A DNA stretch of 5,677 bases. Source: Bacillota bacterium. Its GTDB lineage: Bacteria > Bacillota > Clostridia > Peptostreptococcales > Anaerovoracaceae. Made by a program: the position numbers and the translations under genes. Where the stretch lies: assembly GCA_017619985.1 (NCBI GenBank), contig JAFZRG010000036.1:1-5677 (forward strand), read 5' to 3'. Shown here one piece after another: positions 1-4,608 of this stretch (within the stretch, counting starts at the first letter, position 1; every line of letters starts with the position of its first letter). The notes below the pieces were generated by a model. The model searched no databases, was not told the origin of the DNA, and worked only from the letters and a program-made list of their open reading frames with translations.

Positions 1-297
1 GAGAAGGATTCGGACGTTTACAAGCGGGCCCGCGTGGACCGCAAGCTGTTCTCGAAGATCCGCAGCAACCCGGAGTACCGGCCGTCGAAGACTACGGCGC
101 TGGCTTTTGCCCTGGCGCTGCATCTGGACCTGGATGAGACGAACGAACTCATCGGCCGGGCCGGCTACGTGCTGTCGCACAGCAGCAGGGCGGATCTGAT
201 CGCGGAGTATTTCATCACGAACGGGAACTACGATATCGACGCGCTGAACGAGGTGCTGTTCGCTTACGATCTGCCCCTGATCGGCGGGGTCGCGTAG
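1..297 (+). CDS. C-terminal part of a protein with an XRE-like helical module (5' end outside window)
   Basis: The frame is open from the first base of the window to a TAG at 295-297, giving 98 residues that begin EKDSDVYKRA. A GTG at 34 could be read as a start, but the same frame continues upstream without a stop, there is no ribosome site before it, and the residues ahead of it fit the conserved segment, so I treat this as the end of a longer gene. The visible part looks like a compact helical, lambda-repressor-like fold: a DRKLFSKIRSNPEYRPSK segment, a helix with LALHLDLDE, then GRAGYVLSHSS and a final segment ending DLPLIGGVA. From memory, this C-terminal module recurs in Firmicute proteins, often after a macro (ADP-ribose-binding) domain. 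The N-terminal domain is not visible here, so the function is undetermined. It is separated from the next operon by a palindrome and promoter, so it is unlikely to belong to that operon. Confidence 0.7.
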   Translation, partial: EKDSDVYKRARVDRKLFSKIRSNPEYRPSKTTALAFALALHLDLDETNELIGRAGYVLSHSSRADLIAEYFITNGNYDIDALNEVLFAYDLPLIGGVA

Positions 298-329
298 CTT
301 TCTGAAAAGCAAATAGATCCGGACATTTT

Positions 330-365
330 ATCGGATATGTGAATGAGTTCATTCGCATATCCGAT
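330..365. promoter_or_regulatory. 36-bp palindrome abutting the operon's -10 box: candidate operator (or upstream-gene terminator stem)
   Basis: Arms 330-346 and 349-365 are inverted copies of 17 bases around a 2-base centre (347-348). Sixteen of 17 positions are Watson-Crick complementary and the other, 340/355, is a T-G wobble. The outer part is TCGGATATG facing CATATCCGA. The right arm ends one base before a perfect TATAAT, so the dyad covers the -35 to -10 interval of the presumed operon promoter, where a repressor or activator dimer could act. As RNA it would also form a strong hairpin 32 nt after the upstream stop codon. However, it is followed by TTTATAATGG rather than a uridine run, so a terminator role is possible but weaker. 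I do not recognise the regulator family. Confidence 0.65.
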
Positions 366-366
366 T

Positions 367-372
367 TATAAT
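367..372 (+). promoter_or_regulatory. Probable sigma-A-type -10 box of the yjiM-yedF-yjiL-desulfurase operon
   Basis: TATAAT is a perfect -10 hexamer. Transcription would start near 379, leaving a leader of about 20 nt that contains AGGAGG before the ATG at 400. No good -35 exists at normal spacing: the best is ATGAGT at 343-348 (3 of 6 matches, 18-bp spacer). This suggests dependence on an activator or control through the palindrome occupying that space. The box lies downstream of the alternative in-frame ATG at 343, which argues against that start. Confidence 0.6.
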
Positions 373-387
373 GGAAGCAGACAAAAC

Positions 388-393
388 AGGAGG
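388..393 (+). promoter_or_regulatory. Ribosome binding site fixing the start at 400
   Basis: AGGAGG lies 6 nt before the ATG at 400. The longer reading frame from an ATG at 343 would add 19 residues encoded by the palindrome and promoter, has no ribosome site, and starts upstream of the -10 box. The 400 start is therefore preferred. Confidence 0.85.
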
Positions 394-399
394 AAACCC

Positions 400-1548
400 A
401 TGGATTTTGAACTTCCTGCGCAGTTCGCGCAGTTCGGAGACGCCCGCAAGAACGGATTTCTGCGGGTCAAGAAAATAAAAGAAAACGGCGGCAGAGTCGC
501 CGGTACGTTCTGCACGTTCACGCCCCAGGAGATCCTGGACGCTGCCGGGGTCAGCCCGGTGAGCCTGTGCGGCATGAGCGAGGAGACCATCCCCGCGGCG
601 GAGGCGCACCTGCCGAAGAACATGTGCCCGCTCATCAAGTCGAGCTATGGCTTCGCGGTGTCCGACAAGTGCCCGTACACGTATTTTTCCGACATCATCG
701 TGGGAGAGACGACCTGCGACGGCAAGAAGAAGATGTATGAGCTGCTGGGCAAGATGAAGGACGTCTATCTGCTGCATCTGCCGCAGGGTGACCGCGAGCA
801 CGCGCTCGAGCAGTGGACGGGCGAAGTGCAGCGGTTCCGCGAATTCCTGGAGCAGCGCTTCGGCGAGGAGATCTCCGACGAAGCGATCCGCGAGGCGGCG
901 AGGCTGCGCAACAAGGAACGGGCGGCCAGACGGCGCCTGATGGAGCTGCAGAAAGCCCAGCCCCCGATGTCTTCAGGCTACGCGATCTACAAGGCGCTCG
1001 AAGGCGCGGGCTTCTACTTCGACGTGAAGGAGGTCTGCAGGGAACTGACCCGCCTGGCGGATCAGCTGGAGGCGGACTACGCGGCCGGACAGCGGCCCGT
1101 GAGCGAAAAGGCCAAGCGCATCCTGATCACCGGCTGCCCGATCGGCGGCGTGTTGGAGAAGACCGTCAAGGCCATTGAAGCGGCGGGCGGCGCGGTCGTG
1201 TGCTTCGAGAACTGCTCGGGCATCAAGGCGACGATCGATGAGGTCGATGCGGACGCGCCGGACATCATCGCGGCAGTAGCGGAGAAGTACCTGAAGATCG
1301 GCTGCGCGGTCATGACCCCGGACATCCGCCGCATGGACCTGCTGCGCAGGCTGGTCAGCGAATACAGGGCCGACGGCGCCGTGGAGATCGACCTGCAGGC
1401 CTGCACCACGTATTCCGTGGAGAGCTATACCGTCCGCAAGCTCATGGAGGAACTCGGCGTTCCGTACATGGCGATCGAGACCGATTATTCCGTTTCCGAC
1501 AGCGGCCAGCTGGCCACGCGTCTGGAAGCGTTCCTGGAAATGCTATAA
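400..1548 (+). CDS. yjiM: YjiM-like 2-hydroxyacyl-CoA dehydratase family protein (double-cubane cluster protein type)
   Basis: This 382-residue protein belongs to the HgdB/FldB/BcrBC superfamily and closely matches my recollection of E. coli YjiM (383 aa). Landmarks are GTFCTFTPQE (about 35-44), NMCPLIKSSYG (74-84), DKCPYTYFSD (89-98), GETTCDGKKKMYE (102-114), ITGCPIGG (243-250), ENCSG (270-274), LKIGCAV (298-304), LQACTTYSVES (332-342) and a C-terminal AIETDYS (358-364). Residues 140-190 are charged and helical. Cysteines at 38, 57, 76, 91, 106, 246, 272, 302 and 335 sit in motifs I recall as shared with YjiM; C213 and C268 appear extra. The best-studied relative, the Carboxydothermus double-cubane cluster protein, holds an [8Fe-9S] cluster and reduces small molecules when fed electrons by an ATPase. 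Canonical dehydratases have two different subunits, and only one is encoded here, so a CoA-ester dehydratase role is less likely. The cognate activator is encoded two genes downstream. Cluster type and substrate are inferred; family membership is secure. It is expected to be cytoplasmic and oxygen-sensitive. Confidence 0.9.
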   Translation: MDFELPAQFAQFGDARKNGFLRVKKIKENGGRVAGTFCTFTPQEILDAAGVSPVSLCGMSEETIPAAEAHLPKNMCPLIKSSYGFAVSDKCPYTYFSDIIVGETTCDGKKKMYELLGKMKDVYLLHLPQGDREHALEQWTGEVQRFREFLEQRFGEEISDEAIREAARLRNKERAARRRLMELQKAQPPMSSGYAIYKALEGAGFYFDVKEVCRELTRLADQLEADYAAGQRPVSEKAKRILITGCPIGGVLEKTVKAIEAAGGAVVCFENCSGIKATIDEVDADAPDIIAAVAEKYLKIGCAVMTPDIRRMDLLRRLVSEYRADGAVEIDLQACTTYSVESYTVRKLMEELGVPYMAIETDYSVSDSGQLATRLEAFLEML

Positions 1549-1553
1549 GGAGG
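1546..1553 (+). promoter_or_regulatory. TAAGGAGG ribosome site overlapping the upstream stop codon
   Basis: The yjiM stop TAA (1546-1548) is itself the first part of TAAGGAGG, a full-length match to the anti-Shine-Dalgarno sequence, 10 nt before the yedF ATG at 1564. Ribosomes ending yjiM would sit on the yedF initiation site, which favours coupled, strong translation of yedF. Confidence 0.8.
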
Positions 1554-1563
1554 ACGAAAGTCT

Positions 1564-2169
1564 ATGATCACAGTAGAAGCAAGGGGAGAGCAGTGCCCCA
1601 TCCCCGTCGTGAAGACCCTGAAAGCCATCGGCGAAATGAAGGAGGCCGGCACCATCGAGACGCACGTGGACAACGAAACGGCCGTGCAGAACCTGACCCG
1701 CCTGGCGGAGAGCAAAGGGTTCAAGATCAAGTCCGAGAAGATCGAGGACAAGCACTTCGTCGTGACGATGGAAGTGACCGCGCCCGGCGAGGCGGCAGCC
1801 GAAGAGGTGCCCGTGTGCATCCCCGACAGAAGGGGCAACACCGTGTACGCGTTCGGATCCAACTGCATGGGCGTAGGCAATGACGAGCTCGGTGCCACGC
1901 TGATGAAGGGCTTCATCTACGCGGTCTCGCAGCTGGACGAACTGCCGAAGACGATGCTGTTCTATAACGGCGGCGCGAAGCTGACCGTCGAAGGCTCCGC
2001 GTCTCTCGAAGACCTGAAGAGCCTGCAGGCGCAGAGCGTGGAGATCCTCACCTGCGGCACCTGCCTCAACTTCTACGGCCTGTCCGAGAAGCTGGCGGTG
2101 GGCGAGGTCACGAATATGTACGCCATCGTCGAGAAGCTGAACGGCGCGAGCCACATCGTCAAGCCCTGA
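1564..2169 (+). CDS. yedF: YedF: TusA-domain plus DsrE-like-domain sulfurtransferase-like selenium metabolism protein
   Basis: This 201-residue protein has two domains. Residues 1-75 form a TusA/SirA domain with the active-site CPIP motif (C11-P14) near the N-terminus, as in persulfide carriers. Residues about 85-201 form a DsrE/DsrF-like domain with YAFGSNCMGVG (C101), LFYNGGAKL and a CGTCLNFYG motif (C164, C167). C85 lies at the domain junction. This arrangement and length fit the family named 'sulfurtransferase-like selenium metabolism protein YedF' (TIGR03527), which is associated with SelD-containing genomes. By family knowledge it should carry sulfur or selenium as a persulfide or perselenide, with the C-terminal cysteines as a possible second relay site. 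Position between the double-cubane-type protein and its activator suggests functional linkage. The stop TGA (2167-2169) overlaps the next ATG by one base. No selD gene lies in the window, so sulfur and selenium cannot be told apart here. Confidence 0.92.
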   Translation: MITVEARGEQCPIPVVKTLKAIGEMKEAGTIETHVDNETAVQNLTRLAESKGFKIKSEKIEDKHFVVTMEVTAPGEAAAEEVPVCIPDRRGNTVYAFGSNCMGVGNDELGATLMKGFIYAVSQLDELPKTMLFYNGGAKLTVEGSASLEDLKSLQAQSVEILTCGTCLNFYGLSEKLAVGEVTNMYAIVEKLNGASHIVKP

Positions 2170-2933
2170 TGCGGGCGATCGGCATCGACATCGGGTCTTC
2201 GTGCGCCAAGACGGCGGTGACCGACGGGCAGGGCAATGTCCTCTGGCTCGATCAGATGCCCACCGGCTGGAGCAGCGTCGAGGCGGCGGAGGAGATACGG
2301 AAAAGGCTCGCTGCGGCGGGCTTTGACCCGGGTCACGACCCCTGCGTGGCGACAGGCTACGGCAGGGTCGTGGTTCCTTTTGCGCAGAAAGCGGTGACCG
2401 AGATCAGCTGCCACGCGAAAGGCGCGCAGAAGCTGTTCGGGCTCGCGGATCTGGACATCATCGATATCGGCGGACAGGACACGAAGGTGATCTCCGTGCG
2501 CGGCGGAAGCGTGCGCGATTTTCTGATGAACGACAAGTGCTCTGCCGGGACCGGACGGTTCCTGGAGGTCATGGCCAACACGCTGCGGACGGATTCTGCT
2601 TCGCTCATCGCCATGGCGGCGGAGGGAAGCAATACGTCCATCAGCTCCATGTGCACGGTGTTCGCGGAGTCCGAGGTGATCAGCCTGATCGGCAAGGGCG
2701 AGAGCCGCGAAAACATCGCGTTCGCAGTCGTGACATCTATCGCGAAGAAGATCGCGTCGCAGGCGTCGAGGCTGTGTGCGGACGGCGTGCAGACCGTATT
2801 GACCGGAGGCCTGTGCGAGGCGGATCAACTGCGCAAGGCCTTGAGTCTGGAGCTCGGACGCGATATCATCAGTTGTGAGAACGCGCGCTATGCCGGAGCG
2901 ATCGGCGCGGCGCTGTTTGCGGAGAAGCTATGA
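2169..2933 (+). CDS. yjiL: YjiL-like ATP-dependent activator (acyl-CoA dehydratase activase, BadF/BcrA ATPase family)
   Basis: This 254-residue protein has an ASKHA (actin/Hsp70-like) ATPase fold and the usual length of HgdC/YjiL proteins (about 255-260). Phosphate loop 1 is GIDIGSSCAKTAV (residues 5-17). ATGYGRVVVPFA follows at 61-72, and phosphate loop 2 is DIGGQDTKVI (99-108). The cysteines that bridge one [4Fe-4S] cluster across the homodimer are C124 in NDKCSAGTGRF and C162 in SSMCTVFAESE. The nucleotide-binding LTGGLCEADQL (211-221) and YAGAIGAALFA (241-251) close the fold. In this family, ATP hydrolysis lowers the potential of the bridged cluster and drives one electron into the partner, here most probably the YjiM-like protein encoded upstream. 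The start ATG uses the last base of the yedF stop and has no clear ribosome site of its own, so translation is probably coupled. The gene overlaps the next one by 4 nt (ATGA). Confidence 0.93.
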   Translation: MRAIGIDIGSSCAKTAVTDGQGNVLWLDQMPTGWSSVEAAEEIRKRLAAAGFDPGHDPCVATGYGRVVVPFAQKAVTEISCHAKGAQKLFGLADLDIIDIGGQDTKVISVRGGSVRDFLMNDKCSAGTGRFLEVMANTLRTDSASLIAMAAEGSNTSISSMCTVFAESEVISLIGKGESRENIAFAVVTSIAKKIASQASRLCADGVQTVLTGGLCEADQLRKALSLELGRDIISCENARYAGAIGAALFAEKL

Positions 2934-4069
2934 TCTATCTGGACAATGCAGCGACAACCTATCATAAACCGCAGAGCGTGATCGACGCGGTCGTCGAAGC
3001 CATGCAGGGAATGGGCAATTCCTCCCGAGGCAGCCACAGCGGAGCGCTGAAGGCGGCCCGCACGGTGTACGACGCCCGGTGCAAGGCGGCGGCTCTGTTC
3101 GGCTGCAGTGACCCCTCCAGGGTCGTCTTCACCTCGAATTCCACGGAGGCGCTGAACATCGCGCTGAGCGGGCTGTTTGCCCCCGGAGACCACGTGATCT
3201 CCACGGATCTGGAGCACAATTCCGTGCTGCGGCCTCTGTATAGGCTGCAGGCGGAAGAGGGCGTGCTGCTGGATTTCGTGAGAGCGGACAGGCAGGGCTG
3301 CGTGGATTATGACGATTTCGAAGTTCTGATTCGGCCCGAAACGAAGGCGGTCGTCTGCAACCACGCGTCGAATCTGACGGGCAATATGCTGGATCTGGAT
3401 CAGATCGGATCGATCTGCAGAAAGCACGGACTGCTGCTGGTCGTGGACGCCTCGCAGACCGCGGGTTGCATCCCAATCGACGTGGAGAAGACGGGCATTT
3501 CGGTGCTTTGCTTTACCGGCCACAAGGGGCTGTACGGCCCGCAGGGGACCGGCGGCATGTGCATCGCGGAAGGCGTGGAGATCCGGCCGTTCAAGGTCGG
3601 CGGGAGCGGCGTGCAGTCGTTCTCGAAGACGCAGCCGGCGCAGTACCCGACGAGGCTGGAAGCAGGTACGCTGAACGGCCATGGGCTGGCAGGACTGTCC
3701 GCTGCGTTCGACTTCATTGCGGAGACCGGCGTGGAGGCGATCCACGCGAAAGAGATCGCTTTGATGCGGCGGTTTTACGACGGCGTGAAGGATATCCCCG
3801 GCGTGAAAGTCTACGGCGACTTTTCCACGGATGACCGTGCGGCCATCGTGGCTTTGAATATCAGGGATTACGAGTCCGGCGAAGTGTCGGACGAACTGTC
3901 GGAGAACTACGGCATCGCGACCCGCCCCGGCGCGCACTGCGCGCCGCGCATGCACGAGGCGCTGGGAACTGCCGAGCAGGGCGCCGTGCGCTTTTCGTTC
4001 TCCTACTTCAACACAGAAGCGGAAGTGGACATCGCGATCGACGCGATCAGGGAAATAGCCAGATTATAG
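2930..4069 (+). CDS. Cysteine desulfurase, class V aminotransferase fold (EF2568-like family)
   Basis: This 379-residue PLP enzyme starts MIYLDNAATTYHKP, typical of NifS/SufS relatives. Visible active-site elements are TSNSTEALN (68-76), EHNSVLRPL with the PLP-stacking histidine H96, VVDASQTAG with D173, FTGHKGLYGPQGTG with the Schiff-base lysine K199, RLEAGTLNGHGLAGL (242-256) and TRPGAHCAP with the catalytic cysteine C337. The short RPGxHC loop resembles group II (SufS-type) enzymes. It best fits the family TIGR01977 (EF2568), which from memory co-occurs with SelD, YedF and DUF3343 in the orphan-selenium-trait gene sets described around 2008. It should release persulfide from L-cysteine, and possibly selenium from selenocysteine; the sequence cannot decide which. 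GGAG (2921-2924) lies 5 nt before the ATG, inside the activase gene. It is the last gene of the operon, and no obvious intrinsic terminator follows immediately. IscS-like housekeeping function is less likely given the neighbours. Confidence 0.92.
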   Translation: MIYLDNAATTYHKPQSVIDAVVEAMQGMGNSSRGSHSGALKAARTVYDARCKAAALFGCSDPSRVVFTSNSTEALNIALSGLFAPGDHVISTDLEHNSVLRPLYRLQAEEGVLLDFVRADRQGCVDYDDFEVLIRPETKAVVCNHASNLTGNMLDLDQIGSICRKHGLLLVVDASQTAGCIPIDVEKTGISVLCFTGHKGLYGPQGTGGMCIAEGVEIRPFKVGGSGVQSFSKTQPAQYPTRLEAGTLNGHGLAGLSAAFDFIAETGVEAIHAKEIALMRRFYDGVKDIPGVKVYGDFSTDDRAAIVALNIRDYESGEVSDELSENYGIATRPGAHCAPRMHEALGTAEQGAVRFSFSYFNTEAEVDIAIDAIREIARL

Positions 4070-4078
4070 AACCGATTA

Positions 4079-4259
4079 TGAATCATTAAGATAAGAGGTA
4101 TATCTTTGGTTTGCATTGACGTGGACTCCCTTTGTGGTGACACAATCGTCTCATCTTTTCTCGATTGTGTCAGGGATTTGACACGTATACCGCAGTGATG
4201 GACTGAATGTGACATAAAACGGTTGTATTATGGCACAATTTCTCTATTTTGAATCATTA
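4079..4259. repeat. 10-bp direct repeat flanking the intergenic core
   Basis: TGAATCATTA occurs at 4079-4088 and again at 4250-4259, 171 nt apart, bracketing most of the intergenic region. I see no convincing terminal inverted repeats just inside the copies, so an insertion footprint is only one possibility. In AT-rich DNA, chance or a repeated regulator half-site is equally plausible. Confidence 0.3.
4138..4172. repeat. 11-bp perfect inverted repeat with 13-nt spacer
   Basis: TGACACAATCG (4138-4148) and CGATTGTGTCA (4162-4172) are exact reverse complements separated by a pyrimidine-rich 13-nt loop. Neither strand has a uridine run after the stem, so it does not look like an intrinsic terminator. 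A TTGACA follows 5 nt after the right arm, which makes a regulator-binding site or an RNA stem-loop the likelier reading. Confidence 0.6.
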
Positions 4260-4320
4260 TGTTGCATTTCTGTGTAACAAACCCGGTTATTCTATTAAAT
4301 AAGTGACAACGAGAACATTT

Positions 4321-4333
4321 CCCCTAGCAGGGG
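4321..4333 (+). promoter_or_regulatory. Small hairpin covering the DUF3343 ribosome site
   Basis: CCCCT (4321-4325) pairs with AGGGG (4329-4333) across a 3-nt loop. AGGGG is the only Shine-Dalgarno-like sequence ahead of the ATG at 4347, with a rather long 13-nt spacing. Pairing would hide it and lower translation unless melted by a factor or an alternative fold. A 5-bp stem is short, so this is a tentative call. Confidence 0.35.
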
Positions 4334-4346
4334 CGTCTTGTAAGTT

Positions 4347-4583
4347 ATGCGCGAGAAAAAACTCAGGCTCATCATTACCTTCCATACGACGACCGCCGCC
4401 ATGGCGTTCGAGAAATACTGCATGGCGAACGGTCTTCCCGGCCGCCTGATCCCCGTACCTACGTCGATCACGGCGGGCTGCGGCATGGCCTGGATGGCTG
4501 CGCCGGAAGACCGCCCGGCCCTGGAAGAGGCAATACAAAAGGACGCCCTTGCGGTGGACGCCCTTTACGAGATCGTGCATTAG
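4347..4583 (+). CDS. DUF3343 family protein (putative Se/S carrier-like)
   Basis: The 78-residue product MREKKLRLIITFHTTTAAM... is a complete small DUF3343 (PF11823) protein. Its landmarks are the N-terminal beta strand followed by TFHTTTAAMAFEKYC (11-25) and the signature PGRLIPVP (31-38) leading into AGCGMAW (43-49). C45 in the GCG motif is the expected reactive cysteine; C25 is a second one. Pfam's current name for the family is, as I recall, putative Se/S carrier protein-like. It recurs near YedF and EF2568-type desulfurases, which matches the upstream operon. An in-frame TAA at 4341-4343 rules out a longer N-terminus, so 4347 is the first possible start. The gene is followed at once by an intrinsic terminator. 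Whether it has its own promoter or is read from the operon is unresolved. The biochemical role is not established. Confidence 0.88.
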   Translation: MREKKLRLIITFHTTTAAMAFEKYCMANGLPGRLIPVPTSITAGCGMAWMAAPEDRPALEEAIQKDALAVDALYEIVH

Positions 4584-4608
4584 CGGGCCAAAGCAGGCCC
4601 GTTTTTTT
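4584..4608 (+). terminator. Intrinsic terminator after the DUF3343 gene
   Basis: CGGGCC (4584-4589) pairs with GGCCCG (4596-4601) around a 6-nt AAAGCA loop, and seven T residues (4602-4608) follow. The stem begins at the base right after the DUF3343 stop codon. On the minus strand no T run follows the stem, so it probably ends only + strand transcripts. The T run overlaps the stop codon of the convergent U32 gene. Confidence 0.92.

Larger units (their letters stand above)
4070..4346. other. AT-rich 277-nt intergenic region, probable control region for the DUF3343 gene
   Basis: This gap is clearly AT-richer than the coding DNA on either side and contains no convincing gene or recognised riboswitch. 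It holds an 11-bp inverted repeat (4138-4172), a consensus -35 TTGACA (4178-4183) without a good -10 at normal spacing, and a TATTAT (4226-4231) without a good -35. Another -10-like TATTCT lies at 4288-4293. TGACA motifs occur at 4138, 4179, 4210 and 4304, with an inverted copy at 4168-4172. The promoter cannot be assigned with confidence. Read-through from the operon is also possible because no clear terminator was found between 4070 and 4346. Confidence 0.55.

Noticed and set aside
34..297. A complete 87-residue gene starting at GTG 34
   Set aside because: The frame is open to the window edge, there is no ribosome site upstream of the GTG, and the residues before it fit the conserved module.
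343..399. Longer N-terminus for the YjiM-like protein from an ATG at 343
   Set aside because: The extra 19 residues would be encoded by the palindrome and promoter region, there is no ribosome site before 343, and AGGAGG is correctly spaced before the ATG at 400.
2167..2169. TGA at the end of yedF considered as a selenocysteine codon because of the selenium context
   Set aside because: The protein already has full family length, and the next gene starts in the typical one-base overlap. No other internal in-frame TGA was seen in the operon genes.
2888..3955. Long minus-strand open frame (355 codons) opposite the desulfurase, and similar ones opposite yedF and yjiL (1543-2154, 2073-2828)
   Set aside because: They lie antisense to genes with clear family motifs, and their translations are rich in Arg, His and Ala as expected for shadow frames in GC-rich DNA, with no recognisable domain.
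4088..4106. AAGATA/TATCTT stem considered as a terminator of the main operon
   Set aside because: It is only 6 bp, AT-rich and not followed by a T run.
4003..4215. 70-codon minus-strand frame spanning the desulfurase end and the intergenic gap
   Set aside because: No ribosome site, no recognisable domain, and half of it is antisense to the end of the desulfurase gene.
4230..4277. A 15-codon frame in the gap ending LCCISV, considered as a cysteine-sensing leader peptide
   Set aside because: The adjacent Cys codons are suggestive, but there is no ribosome site before the ATG and no terminator/antiterminator pair following it.
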